64,000 nt of DNA from Anaerostipes caccae L1-92 (GTDB lineage Bacteria; Bacillota; Clostridia; Lachnospirales; Lachnospiraceae): contig NZ_AP023027.1 of NCBI RefSeq assembly GCF_014467075.1, positions 705,001-769,000 of the forward strand, in the 5' to 3' direction. Positions 26,002 to 35,570 of the stretch are shown here, piece after piece; the first letter of the stretch is position 1; every line of letters begins with the position of its first letter. The notes under the pieces are model-generated. The model saw nothing but the letters and a program-made list of their open reading frames with translations. It did not search any database and was not told the origin of the DNA. Made by a program: the position numbers and the translations under genes.

Positions 26002-26848
26002 GATTCTGCTCCTCCCTGTTCAAAACAAACCTTTGCGTGGGATAGCCGAATTCAATGAGCAGTTCCGCCTCTGCAAATCCCAGGTCCTGGATTTCTCTGC
26101 GGTGCCCTGTGTCTGCCTTATCCCCCTCTCTGAACGTGGTAATGCTGATTTCTTTTCCGTTCAGCAATTCTGTCATGACTTTCTCAAGAAAGGCTTTTGG
26201 TATGCCTTTTTTTCTATACAGAGGATGTACACCCATGAAATCAATCGCACCGGTTTGATACGAAAAGAGCATGGCACCCACTGCGCTGTTTCCGTCTTTT
26301 AAGATCAATGCCTGCTTTGCTCTGATCTTTTGGCGCAGAACTGTTTCATATTCATCCGCATGCAGGTGTGGAAACCCGTCAATGACAAGGCGTACCAGTT
26401 CCATCCAGCAGGGGATGTCATTTTCTGCCGCGAATGTCACATTCCAGTTCGAAGCTTCTTTGCTGTTTAACATAGGATAGTTACCTCCAAAATCAAATTT
26501 AAGCTGAAGGGGATAGAATTTTTCATTATCTCTGTATTTTCCCGGAGATGTCTTATACATTGCCGTAAAAATATTTGAAAAGGCCTGCTGGCTTTCATAT
26601 CCTGACTTCAGAGCGATATCAAGAATCGGCTGTTCTGAAAAGACAAGCAGTTTAGCGGCCTCAGTCAGGCGCCGGCGCTGAATATAATCGTGCAGGGTCA
26701 GGCCCACAGCAGCAGTGAACATCCGGTGCAGGTGATATTTTGAATAGTGCATTGCTCCGGAGATGATTTCCAGGTCCAGTTTTTCGGACAGATGAGATTC
26801 AATATAGTCGATGACCGATATGATCTGTTCTATTTTTGTGTGATGCAT
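25991..26848 (-). CDS. AraC-family regulator fused to a GNAT acetyltransferase domain
   Basis: Residues 8-105 are an AraC double HTH ('YSKYHLHRMFTAAVGLTL', 'DIALKSGYESQQAFSNIF', 'TSPGKYR'). Residues about 130-280 form a GNAT fold with 'GAIDFMGVHPLYRKKGIPKAFL', the acetyl-CoA loop being 'RKKGIP'. It lacks the usual N-terminal effector domain; the GNAT domain may instead sense or modify a ligand, as in drug-responsive regulators. AAAGGAGAA precedes the ATG. Coupled translation with helD suggests a regulator/protection pair. Confidence 0.85.
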   Translation of the reverse strand: MHHTKIEQIISVIDYIESHLSEKLDLEIISGAMHYSKYHLHRMFTAAVGLTLHDYIQRRRLTEAAKLLVFSEQPILDIALKSGYESQQAFSNIFTAMYKTSPGKYRDNEKFYPLQLKFDFGGNYPMLNSKEASNWNVTFAAENDIPCWMELVRLVIDGFPHLHADEYETVLRQKIRAKQALILKDGNSAVGAMLFSYQTGAIDFMGVHPLYRKKGIPKAFLEKVMTELLNGKEISITTFREGDKADTGHRREIQDLGFAEAELLIEFGYPTQRFVLNREEQNHGK

Positions 26849-26976
26849 TTTTCATTCTCCTTTCACTGGAATTGATTATAACTGCACAGGGCAGAAGGGT
26901 TTTCATCATTCTTGCGGTTTTCCTGAATAATAGAGAAAACAGGCTTATTGATTCATGATGAGTATGCAAATTGATC

Positions 26977-27016
26977 AAGCCCCTTTACTTTTTCTTTCGG
27001 GAAAGTAAAGGGGCTT
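26977..27016. terminator. Hairpin terminator downstream of the nitroreductase gene
   Basis: A 15-bp stem AAGCCCCTTTACTTT / AAAGTAAAGGGGCTT with a 10-base loop. It lies 19 bases past the minus-strand nitroreductase stop; the T-tract is poor. Confidence 0.65.
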
Positions 27017-27035
27017 ATTCATGGAACGAAACAAA

Positions 27036-27629
27036 CTATTCGGTTTTCCATCTGGTAATACAGCTGATGTCATTTCTCGGCCGGGGATCAGGGGATTCAT
27101 CCGCATATCCGACTGCCAGTGCGGCAAAAAGCTGGCCTTCCGCGTGAAGCCATGTTGTCAGCTCTTCAAGGGCAAAGAAAATATCACAGATCCACAGGCT
27201 TCCCAACCCAAGTTCACAGGCGGTAAGAGTCATATTCTGGATTGCGGCTCCAATCGACTGGGCATTGCAGATTTCAGAAATACGGTCTTCTTCTGTCAGA
27301 GAGCGCGACAGGTCAAGGCCTAAAGCATTGGTGATGAAGATCGTAACCGGAGCCTGTCTCATAATTTCAAGGGTACAGCGCGCACCGTTCAGATGGGCGC
27401 TGCTGTCCGGCAGAAGTGGATTCACTTCTTCTCTTAGAATACCCTGTTCCATAACCGAGAGCATCCCGGCTTTTGCAGCGCCTGAGACGACGGTAAACCG
27501 CCATGGCTGCCTGGTTTTTGAAGACGGGGCCAGAATACCGGCCTGAATGATCTCCTCTATAATAGTAGGAGAAACATCAGTTTTTTTGAATTTCCGGATA
27601 CTGCGCCGGTTTAAGATGGCGTCTATCAT
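27036..27629 (-). CDS. Nitroreductase-family FMN oxidoreductase
   Basis: The 197-residue protein starts with the family pattern 'IDAILNRRSIRKFKKTDVS', followed by 'GILAPSSKTRQPWRF' and 'SIGAAIQNMTLTACELGLGS'. Such enzymes reduce nitro groups, quinones or flavins with NAD(P)H. The start at 27629 has GGAGG 8 bases upstream. It is monocistronic, transcribed away from the tRNA locus. The substrate is unknown. Confidence 0.88.
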   Translation of the reverse strand: MIDAILNRRSIRKFKKTDVSPTIIEEIIQAGILAPSSKTRQPWRFTVVSGAAKAGMLSVMEQGILREEVNPLLPDSSAHLNGARCTLEIMRQAPVTIFITNALGLDLSRSLTEEDRISEICNAQSIGAAIQNMTLTACELGLGSLWICDIFFALEELTTWLHAEGQLFAALAVGYADESPDPRPRNDISCITRWKTE

Positions 27630-27696
27630 AATATAACCTCCTGACAGCATAAACTAATCTATCAACATATTCCTGAGAAATTTAAAATACAAAATT

Positions 27697-27823
27697 GGCA
27701 GGCTGTCACAATTTTTTGATTCTGAATTTTTAGAGTGCCTGACAGTTTTGTGTGCCAAATGCGATTTGACGCAGTCAAATCATTTCCTTACGCATTTGTG
27801 TACAGCCTCGCGGAGCGTTTTTT
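27697..27823. repeat. Intergenic repeat, long copy (shared with 34027-34090)
   Basis: The right end TACGCATTTGTGTACAGCC-TCGCGGAGCGTTTTTT (27789-27823) is nearly identical to 34058-34090. The left ends both begin GGCAGGC(T/C)G (27697 and 34027), and the middle is longer here. It contains no gene and lies between nitroreductase and tRNA-Arg. Confidence 0.55.
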
Positions 27824-27880
27824 GTTTCTCAGGAAAAGCTTGTCATGTTCTTATGTACAAGTTTTTCCTGAGAAACAAAA
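27821..27880. terminator. Long stem-loop next to the intergenic repeat
   Basis: TTTGTTTCTCAGGAAAA pairs perfectly with TTTTCCTGAGAAACAAA, and CTTGT/ACAAG pair within. It has T/A tracts on both sides, so it can terminate in either direction. Confidence 0.7.
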
Positions 27881-27903
27881 AAAGTCCCGTTAAAACGGAA
27901 CTT
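27876..27903 (-). terminator. Terminator of tRNA-Arg
   Basis: On the minus strand AAGTTCCGTT pairs with AACGGGACTT (one mismatch) and is followed by T7, just after the tRNA 3' end. Confidence 0.75.
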
Positions 27904-27912
27904 TTTATAAAA

Positions 27913-27984
27913 TAGGCCTGGCGGGAATCGAACCCACAACGGCCCCTTAGGAGGGGGCTGTTATATCCATTTAACTACAGACCC
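27913..27984 (-). tRNA. tRNA-Arg(CCU)
   Basis: On the minus strand the 72-base sequence folds as a tRNA. The acceptor is GGGTCTG/CAGGCCT with discriminator A. The anticodon stem is GCCCC/GGGGC around loop CTCCTAA, which gives anticodon CCT (reads AGG). The T-arm contains GGTTCGATTCC. The CCA end is not encoded. Confidence 0.93.
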
Positions 27985-28000
27985 GTGAAACACATCTATT

Positions 28001-28029
28001 ATTGTAACGATTCATTTATGAAAAGTCAA
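28001..28029 (-). promoter_or_regulatory. Promoter of tRNA-Arg
   Basis: On the minus strand TTGACT and TACAAT are 17 bases apart, ending 16 bases before the tRNA 5' end. Confidence 0.75.
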
Positions 28030-28130
28030 TGAAAAAAGTTGCACGGCGTTGACTTTTTCATTTTTTTTCATTAAAGTAGTTAAATAGGATCTTTCTGTGC
28101 TCGGGCCGGAAAGATACAGGGAGGTAGTTT

Positions 28131-29495
28131 ATGAAAGCGATCAATGATTTTGTATGGGGACCTGTCATGCTTGTGCTCTTGATGGGGACAGGTATTTTTC
28201 TGACCATACGCCTTAAATTTCTTCCGTGGAGGAATCTGCCCTATGCCTTAAAGATGGTGTTTGTCAGGGATAAAAGCGGGGGAGAAGACGGGGATATCTC
28301 CGGATTCCAGTCATTGATGACAGCTCTGGCAGCTACCATAGGAACCGGAAATATCGTCGGCGTCAGCACCGCCATGGTCATGGGCGGTCCAGGGGCATTT
28401 CTGTGGATGTGGATCAGTGCCCTCTTCGGGCTTTCCACCAAATATGCGGAGAGTGTTCTGGCGGTGAAGTACCGGGAAGTCAATGAAAACGGAGAGATGT
28501 GCGGCGGACCTATGTATGCCATGAAGAATGGTTTTAAAATCAAATGGATCGGTCTCGTGCTGGCATTTTTCTTTTCCTTATTTACTGTATTTGCATCTTT
28601 CGGCATCGGGAATATGACCCAGGCCAATTCCATTGCCGAGTCAATGGCAGGCCTTTGGGGGACTCCCCACTGGCTGACCGGAGCTGTGATCGCTCTGCTG
28701 GCATTGTCCATCCTGATCGGAGGGATCAAAAGCATCGGCAGGGTGTGCGGATTTTTTGTACCGAAGATGGCGGTGTTTTATTTTGTGATGGGCATTGCTG
28801 TCATCTATATGAACAGGGCCAATCTCGGGCAGGGGATCGCAATGATCTTCAAAATGGGCCTTTCTCCGAGGGCTGTGGCAGGGGGAGTCGGAGGTACGAT
28901 TGTCTCAGGATTATTTTCTTCCATGAGGTGGGGAATCGCCAGAGGAATCTTTTCCAACGAGGCAGGTCTGGGCTCTGCGCCGATCGTTGCGGCAGCGGCT
29001 AAGACGGATCATCCCTCCAGGCAGGGATATATCAACATGACGGGGACGTTCTTTGACACGCTGGTCGTATGCAGTGTTACAGGCCTCATCGTGGCTTCCT
29101 CGGGGGTGCTCGGAAGCGTGGATTCCCACGGCAAGCTGATCACCGGAGCGGCGCTGACGATGAAAGCATTTGAAAAGGCACTTGGACCGGCAGGAGAGAT
29201 ATGCGTCGGTCTGGGGATCGTCATGTTTGCCTTTTCCACGATCATAGGATGGGAGTATTACGGAGAGAAAGCGCTGGAATACCTGGTGAAAAAGACTTCT
29301 TATATTAAATTATACCGTGTTGTATACTCGTTTGTAATCTTTGTGGGGGCCACCGTGCCGCTCCAGCTTGTATGGAATTTTTCGGACACAATGAACGGGC
29401 TGATGGCAGTACCAAACCTGATATGCCTGCTTGTTTTACATAAAGTAGTAGTAAAAGAATGTTTTCGTTTTGAACAGATTAAGAAAGGACGATGA
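28131..29495 (+). CDS. Alanine/glycine:cation symporter (AGCS family)
   Basis: The 454-residue membrane protein has about ten helices and the AGCS patterns 'FQSLMTALAATIGTGNIVGVSTA', 'GPGAFLWMWISALFGLSTKYAE' and 'GIARGIFSNEAGLGSAP'. It imports alanine or glycine with Na+. GGGAGG precedes the ATG. A TTGACT element in the 28048 region could be its promoter, but the -10 is unclear. It is followed 4 bases later by the DJ-1 gene, probably in one operon. Confidence 0.92.
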   Translation: MKAINDFVWGPVMLVLLMGTGIFLTIRLKFLPWRNLPYALKMVFVRDKSGGEDGDISGFQSLMTALAATIGTGNIVGVSTAMVMGGPGAFLWMWISALFGLSTKYAESVLAVKYREVNENGEMCGGPMYAMKNGFKIKWIGLVLAFFFSLFTVFASFGIGNMTQANSIAESMAGLWGTPHWLTGAVIALLALSILIGGIKSIGRVCGFFVPKMAVFYFVMGIAVIYMNRANLGQGIAMIFKMGLSPRAVAGGVGGTIVSGLFSSMRWGIARGIFSNEAGLGSAPIVAAAAKTDHPSRQGYINMTGTFFDTLVVCSVTGLIVASSGVLGSVDSHGKLITGAALTMKAFEKALGPAGEICVGLGIVMFAFSTIIGWEYYGEKALEYLVKKTSYIKLYRVVYSFVIFVGATVPLQLVWNFSDTMNGLMAVPNLICLLVLHKVVVKECFRFEQIKKGR

Positions 29496-29499
29496 ACTT

Positions 29500-30054
29500 A
29501 TGAATAAGGTATTTGTATTTTTAGCGGATGGATTTGAAGAGATCGAGGGGCTGACCGTTGTAGACATGCTGCGCCGGGCGGGAATTGAAGTGATTATGGT
29601 TTCTGTGGGACCTTCTAAGATGATCACAGGCTCCCATCATATCGAAGTGGAGGCAGACTGCATGTTCCACGAAGTGCTGGAGCCGGAAGGAGCCATGTAC
29701 GTGCTTCCGGGAGGAATGCCGGGCACCATCGCGCTGAGAGAGCATGAAGGACTTGCGAAGCTTTTGAAAAAGGCGTATGATAATGGAAAATATCTGGCAG
29801 CGATCTGCGCCGCACCGACAGTGCTTGGAAAGTATGGATTTTTAGACGGAAAGAAAGCGACCTGTTATCCCGGTCAGGAGGATGGGCTTGGAGAAGCAGA
29901 ATATGTGACGGAATCCGTTGTCGTTGACGGCAGGGTGATTACCAGCCGGGGTATGGGAACTGCCATTCCGTTTGTGGGGAAACTGGCGGAACTTCTGCTT
30001 GGAACAGAGGCCAAAGAGAAATTGTTGGAAAGCATCATATACGAGGAAAAATAA
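29500..30054 (+). CDS. DJ-1/PfpI family protein
   Basis: The 184-residue protein has 'FLADGFEEIEGLTVVDMLRRAG' and the nucleophile elbow Cys in 'LAAICAAPTVLG' (C103). It belongs to the DJ-1/ThiJ (YajL-like) branch, linked to protein and nucleotide deglycation or oxidative-stress roles. The start at 29500 with AAAGGA upstream is preferred over an in-frame ATG at 29470 inside the symporter gene. The gap to the next gene is 2 bases. Confidence 0.9.
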   Translation: MNKVFVFLADGFEEIEGLTVVDMLRRAGIEVIMVSVGPSKMITGSHHIEVEADCMFHEVLEPEGAMYVLPGGMPGTIALREHEGLAKLLKKAYDNGKYLAAICAAPTVLGKYGFLDGKKATCYPGQEDGLGEAEYVTESVVVDGRVITSRGMGTAIPFVGKLAELLLGTEAKEKLLESIIYEEK

Positions 30055-30056
30055 GA

Positions 30057-30842
30057 ATGCAAAGTACAGAAAAAATAAGCATTTTGGAGCAGTTCTACAT
30101 TGCCTGCACCAAACCGAGGCAGTATAAGAAACTGCTGAACGTGAAAAAATGGAAAGTAGCTATATTTACATTACTGATGGGTCTGGTGATCACTCTGCTT
30201 GGACCGGTGATGGATCTGGCAGGATTTGCTGTGAGTGTGGGAGGCCCGAGAAACTTTGTCATGAACCGGCTGCCAGCCTTTGAACTGAAAGACGGACAAT
30301 TAAAGCTGGAACGCGCGGTTGATTTCAACCTGGGTGCACTTCATATCTCGGCAGATTCAAATAAAAAGTCCGTTGGGGCAGATGACTTCGATGATAAATA
30401 TTCCGATGAAGTTCATTTTTCAAAGAATAATATGGTGGTCAAGACTTCTGTCATGGGACAGACCATAACAAAGAATTTCAGCACCATGAAAAATGTCACA
30501 TTTACGAATCAGGATATGGCGAATATGCTTCCATTGGTCTACTTCCTGATCTTTGTCTCCCTGCTTTTTGTCTATGCAGGAATCGTCCTTCAGTATTTGT
30601 TTTACTGTCTGCTGATCTCCTGGCTGGTGTCTCTGAATATGAAAACCAGAAACCAGCCCATGGCATTCGGGAAGATTTTTCAAATGTCTATCTATGCCAG
30701 GGTACCATGTGAACTGATCGGAACCATCGGCCTTACGGCGGGGATTTCTTTCTTCACAGGAATTATATGGATCATGATCGGATATCTGGTGAGCTATCAG
30801 CTGATGATGATGGGGCTTGTGGAGAGGAAAGCAAAAGAGTAG
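30057..30842 (+). CDS. DUF1189-like membrane protein
   Basis: The 261-residue protein starts with 'ISILEQFYIACTKPRQYKKL', has one membrane helix (about 31-55), an extracytoplasmic region (about 60-160) and three to four C-terminal helices. This layout matches DUF1189 proteins, whose function is unknown. It is the last gene of the symporter/DJ-1 unit and is followed by a terminator. Confidence 0.75.
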   Translation: MQSTEKISILEQFYIACTKPRQYKKLLNVKKWKVAIFTLLMGLVITLLGPVMDLAGFAVSVGGPRNFVMNRLPAFELKDGQLKLERAVDFNLGALHISADSNKKSVGADDFDDKYSDEVHFSKNNMVVKTSVMGQTITKNFSTMKNVTFTNQDMANMLPLVYFLIFVSLLFVYAGIVLQYLFYCLLISWLVSLNMKTRNQPMAFGKIFQMSIYARVPCELIGTIGLTAGISFFTGIIWIMIGYLVSYQLMMMGLVERKAKE

Positions 30843-30864
30843 AATCTGTATCATAATGTTATTG

Positions 30865-30894
30865 AAAAAGTGTCCCGGGAGGGGCACTTTTTTT
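30865..30894 (+). terminator. Terminator after the DUF1189 gene
   Basis: AAAAAGTGTCCC pairs with GGGGCACTTTTT around GGGA, then T tract. Confidence 0.85.
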
Positions 30895-30992
30895 GTCATA
30901 ATAGAACTAACTTTTTTATTTCTTCACATTACCTGACATACGTAGCAACATGTCTGAAAGTACATAAAAATTTATCATGGAGGGATCACAGG

Positions 30993-33900
30993 ATGAAAAG
31001 GAAAAAACAATGGTTTGCTGTCATTCTGGCAGCACTGCTGACTGTGGGACAAGGAATCGTTTCAGCAGCACCGGCAGAGAGAACGGAAGAAGCAGTAACT
31101 GCTGAGGCTGATGAGAGTGCTTTGCAGGAGGAGACGGGAGTACAGACAGAGGAACAGCCAGAGTCTGCATCGGCAGCAGCCAGTGAGAAAAATCAGGAAA
31201 TAACAGAAAAGCAAGGGGTGAAAGAAGCAAAAGTCTCCCAGGAAATCGGGGGGGGGGTATTTCCAGAAAAAAGAAATCATCCCGCTTAGATGTTAAGAAG
31301 GCCGAAAACGGACAGACCAGGCTGGATATCAGCAAAGGAGATATCATCATCACTTCTAAAGGAGCCACTCTGAACGGCACTGCGGTGGACGATGCCCTGA
31401 ACGAAAAGGGATACTGGATCACCGGGACCACGACAAAGTATCATCTGGTGGCAGAGCCTGGAGTGACCACGGCAATCACTCTGGACAACGTGGACATTAC
31501 CGTGGATATCACAAAGCTCGACTGTATCAATGTCTCCCATGCCGATGTGGTCATCACACTGGTACGAAAAAACCGTCTGTACAGTCAGGCCGGAGGTACG
31601 GCTGACAAGTATAAGAACGGAAATGCGATCACAAAAGACGGGATGGATGGCTCCCTGACGATTCAGTGCGAGAACGAAGACAAAAAAGGACACCGCTGTG
31701 ATGAAAGCTGCGGTTCCTTATCCGCAAAAGGAGATCCGAGCAAAAGCCATGCCGGAGCTATCGGGGGTACTTACCGGGTGGCCATCAATCCGGATACAAA
31801 GCCCATCGAGACCGGGTTTGTCAACTTTACGATCAAAGGAGGCAACATCGAGGCGTCTGCCGGAGCACACTGTCCAGGGATCGGAGCGGCCTGCCGGGCA
31901 CAGGAAAGAGGCGGCTATACAAAAGATATCCTGATCTCGGGCGGGAACGTAACCGCTGTGGGGACCCAGTATGGCTCCGGTATCGGTTCCGGGATGGGCA
32001 CAAAGGTAGACGGCATCAGGATCACGGGAGGAACGGTAAAGGCAACGGGAGGACAGTATGCCCCGGGCATCGGTGCGTCTGGTACTTTAGATGCTTTTAC
32101 CTCTTTTCAAACTCAAGAGACAGAAAATGTAGTCATCAGCGGAAGAGACACGGTGGTCACGGCGATCGGGGATTCAGGATCCAGTATGCCGGGGATCGGG
32201 TCCGGCGGAGGAAACAGCAAGGTGAAAAACGTCAAGGCATCTCCGGATACCGGCTATCAGGGGTATATCAAGGACGGTACTTCATTGACAGACTATACGT
32301 TCATGGACGGCACGCCTTTTTCAGGACCGACGGATATCAAGGTCGGAAGGTTTTATACAAAGGTCTATTTCGGACCGTTCCGGGATGCCAATGACATTGA
32401 CAAGACCAGCAAAGAACAGATCGGAGCCAACCACCTGATCAGCAAGAGCGGCGGAGAACCGTTTACCGGGGAACAGCTAAAACAGCTGACCAAGGTAACG
32501 GGAAAGCAGGAAAACGGTGAATATTTCCCGGCCGATGAGCTGAGCATCGCCGATGAAACACAGCTGGAAGCGATCAACGAGGCAAAGAAGAAAGGGCAGA
32601 TCGGGGATTTCCCTCTTACTTTCACAACGGCAAATGGAACTAAGGCTACGGTCACCGTATCCTTTCGAATGGACGGGACCGATGCGGCCCAGATCGATCC
32701 GGAGAAACCGACGTCAATGATCGGTGCGAACGACTTTGAAGAGGAAACAGGGGGAGAGGCGTTTGAAGAAGAGGAGATCAAGAAGCTTGGGGAGCTGAAG
32801 GGGAAGGACCCGGAGGGGAACAATATCTCCTACGTAGACTATCTTTTAAATGCAGAACAATATAAAAAGATCAACGATGCAAAGACGGCAGGGAAGGCCG
32901 GGGTCTTTCCGCTGACCTACGAGACCGCAGACGGGGAGAAAGCCGTGATCAGCGTGACCCTGGTCAAATATGACCAGACCACGGAGAACCCAGAAAACGG
33001 GGAAACGCTGAAAGGAAAAGATGTGATCAGTAAAACCGGGGGAGCTGCATTCTCAGAAGAGCAGCTGCTGGCCATGACCAAGGCATCAGGGCTTGACCAG
33101 GACGGAAACCCCCTTCCGGAGGGGCAGATCAGCCTGGCTGACAGCAGTCAGGTGGAGAAGATCAATCAGGCAAAGAAAGCAGGGGCCAAAGGAGAGTTTC
33201 CGCTGACCATAAAGACAGAGGGCGGAACCGAAGTGGCAGTTACTGTGTATCTTACAGATGAGGGAAGTGACGGGACAGCGTATGATCCGGAGAACCCGGC
33301 TGCAGCCATCGGGGCTGACGATGCGGAGCATGAGACCGGAGGAGAGGCGTTTACAGAAGAAGAGATCATAGAACTCTGTAAGGCCCGGGGAAAGAACAAA
33401 AATGGAGACACTCTGGACCTTAAAGCGGACAAAAACCAGCTGACTGCGCTGAATGAGGCGAAAAAGGCAGGAAAGACGGGAATGTTTGGGATGACCTTCT
33501 CGATGGAGGACGGCACAAAGGTGCAGGTGAAAGTAACGCTGACCGGAAAACATCAGGTAGTCTTTGATCCCAACGGAGGAGACTACACACCGGAGGTACA
33601 GACGGTGGAAGGCGGGAACCGCCTGGTCCGTCCCAAAGAGCCGAAGAAAGACGGATATGAGTTTGCGGGATGGTTTTACACGGATGAGAACGGGACAGAA
33701 AAAGAATGGGACTTCAAAACACCAGTCCATGATGGCATGACACTGAGAGCAAAATGGGAGAAGACACCGGAGAAGCAGACACAGACAGGAGACGGAAAGA
33801 AAGAGCAGGGGGAAGACAGTAAAAAAGACAGTGGAGGGAAAACAAAAAAGAAGAACCCTCCGGACTGGGAATACAGTAAGAGGAACGGAAGTGCATCAAA

Positions 33901-34009
33901 GACAAACGCGGCAAAGACTTCAGACAGAAGGCCGGTGCAGGGAATGCTGCTGCTGACGGCCGCATCCATGGCCGGATTTGTGATCCTAACCATGAAAAAA
34001 GCAAAATGA
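30993..34009 (+). CDS. Large surface protein interrupted by a frameshift at a G10 tract (possibly phase-variable)
   Basis: The ATG at 30993 (GGAGGG upstream) opens a frame with a signal peptide ('WFAVILAALLTVGQGIVSAAPA') that stops at 31289, soon after ten Gs at 31248-31257. From the G tract onward the -1 frame is open without a stop to 34009. Eleven or eight Gs would join the two into a protein of about 1005 residues. The downstream part has a beta-solenoid-like Gly-rich region, four ~95-residue repeats starting near 32419, 32720, 33010 and 33305 ('IGA(N/D)...GGE(A/P)F(T/E)'), a Listeria-Bacteroides repeat (33550-33755), a Lys-rich linker and a C-terminal 'KTSDRRP'-helix-'KKAK' anchor. As assembled, only a short secreted peptide is made. 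Confidence 0.8.
31248..31257 (+). repeat. Homopolymeric G10 tract at the frameshift
   Basis: Ten consecutive Gs lie 85 codons into the surface-protein gene, exactly where the coding frame changes. Such tracts gain and lose bases by slipped-strand pairing and act as on/off switches in other bacteria. The tract may also be a sequencing miscount. Confidence 0.9.
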
Positions 34010-34026
34010 TAAAATAGAACAAAGTG

Positions 34027-34090
34027 GGCAGGCCGCTTCAACTCCCCAACCCCTCAATACGCATCTGTGTACAGCCCGCGGAGCGTTTTT
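34027..34090. repeat. Intergenic repeat, short copy (shared with 27697-27823)
   Basis: GGCAGGCCG at the left end and TACGCATCTGTGTACAGCCCGCGGAGCGTTTTT (in two parts, 34058-34074 and 34075-34090) at the right end match the long copy, with the middle shortened. It follows the surface-protein gene. Confidence 0.55.
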
Positions 34091-34132
34091 ATTTAATAGG
34101 GAAGGCCGCAGAACTTTCCTATGAAACGAGAG

Positions 34133-34163
34133 AAAACCCCTGAGCACATCCTCAGGGGTTTTT
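34133..34163 (+). terminator. Terminator after the surface-protein gene
   Basis: A perfect 12-bp stem AAAACCCCTGAG / CTCAGGGGTTTT with a 6-base loop and T5 tail. Confidence 0.9.
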
Positions 34164-34267
34164 CAGCAAAACAATCTTGAAGTATTATATTAGAGTTAAA
34201 TTGAAATGTCTTAAGTTTGTCAGAGATTAGTCGTCATGTTAGTAAAAACTAGTCGAATTCCAGCTTT

Positions 34268-34303
34268 TTATATAAGCGGGGGAGAGGACCCCGGTTATAT
34301 CAC
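34268..34303 (-). terminator. Terminator of amt
   Basis: On the minus strand 'ATATAACCGGGG' pairs with 'CCCCCGCTTATAT' with a bulge, followed by A-rich rather than T-rich sequence. It lies just past the amt stop; strength is uncertain. Confidence 0.5.
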
Positions 34304-34308
34304 TAATA

Positions 34309-35547
34309 TTAATGATCGCTTTTCAGTGGGAAATCTGCATAACCGGAAATACCATGCTCTGATATATCCATACCTGCAATTTCTTCTTCCTCGGAAGCCC
34401 GAAGTCCGATGGTATGCTTCAGTCCCTGGAAGATGATGAGCCCGCCGACAATACAGTAAGCTGCAACGGCAGCGACACCGATGAACTGTGCTTTGATGAA
34501 TGCACCTCTTGTGATATCCATAAGCTTTAAGGAATCTCCGGTTGCGAAGAAGGCTGTCAGGAGGGTTCCTGCCACACCGCAGGCCAGATGCACACCACAG
34601 GCTCCGACCGGGTCATCAATTTTTATTTTTTTGTCAAGCAGTTCAATGACTGCGACTACAACGACTCCGCAGATGGCACCGATGGCGATTGCGCCGTAGT
34701 TGGATACGACATCACATCCGGCTGTGATACCTACGAGGCCGGCAAGGGAACCGTTCAGAGTCATGGAAACATCGGGTTTACCATAACGCATCCAGGTGAT
34801 AACCAGCGCCACTAACGTGGATGCGGCGGCGGCCAGGTTCGTGGTCATGGCGATGGAACCGAGAGTATCGGTGGCAGCAGTCGTGGAACCGCAGTTAAAT
34901 CCGAACCAGCAGAACCATAAAATAAAGACTCCTAATGCGCCGAGCGCAATATTATGAGCCGGGATCGCTCTTGGAGTTCCGTCGGCTTTGTATTTTCCGA
35001 TACGGGGACCGACTGTCGCAGCACCGACCAGTGCCAGCCATCCGCCGACAGAATGGACTGCAGTGGAACCTGCAAAATCATGAAACCCTAACTCAGCCAG
35101 CCATCCGCCGCCCCAAATCCAGTGTCCGGTGATCGGGTAAATGATCAGACTGATCAGCGCACTGTAAATCAGATAGGAAGAAAATTTTGTGCGCTCTGCC
35201 ATGGCGCCGGAAACGATGGTGGCGGCTGTGGCACAGAATACAGTCTGGAAGATCATAAAGACACCGGGTGTAAGATCTTTAAATTGCTGCAGGTCAATGG
35301 ATGTCGGATCAAAAAAGCCTGTGGTGCCGACGATGGGATTGCTGCCTCCGAACATCAGAGCAAATCCGATGACAAAGAAACAAAGAGTACCGAGGACAAA
35401 GTCCATCAAGTTTTTCATAATGATGTTGCTTGAGTTTTTCGCTCTTGTAAAACCTGTCTCGACCATTGCGAAGCCTGCCTGCATGAAGAAGACAAGGAAA
35501 GCTGCGATGCAAGTCCATACAATATTTAATAACTGCTGTACGTCCAT
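34309..35547 (-). CDS. amt: Ammonium transporter
   Basis: The 412-residue protein has eleven predicted helices and Amt signatures: 'GFAMVETGFTRAKNSSNI', 'VHSVGGWLALVGAATVGPRIG', 'GWLALV' and the pore His region 'DDPVGACGVHLACGVAGTL'. It conducts ammonium when nitrogen is scarce and is blocked by PII. AAAGGAGG precedes the ATG. The glnK gene lies upstream on the same strand with a stem-loop between them. Confidence 0.95.
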   Translation of the reverse strand: MDVQQLLNIVWTCIAAFLVFFMQAGFAMVETGFTRAKNSSNIIMKNLMDFVLGTLCFFVIGFALMFGGSNPIVGTTGFFDPTSIDLQQFKDLTPGVFMIFQTVFCATAATIVSGAMAERTKFSSYLIYSALISLIIYPITGHWIWGGGWLAELGFHDFAGSTAVHSVGGWLALVGAATVGPRIGKYKADGTPRAIPAHNIALGALGVFILWFCWFGFNCGSTTAATDTLGSIAMTTNLAAAASTLVALVITWMRYGKPDVSMTLNGSLAGLVGITAGCDVVSNYGAIAIGAICGVVVVAVIELLDKKIKIDDPVGACGVHLACGVAGTLLTAFFATGDSLKLMDITRGAFIKAQFIGVAAVAAYCIVGGLIIFQGLKHTIGLRASEEEEIAGMDISEHGISGYADFPLKSDH

Positions 35548-35570
35548 ATTAATATCCTCCTTTAAGACAA

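Noticed and set aside
33086..33730. A 214-codon minus-strand frame within the surface-protein gene.
   Set aside because: The plus-strand repeats and InlB-like domain explain the sequence; the antisense frame has no ribosome site or recognisable domain.
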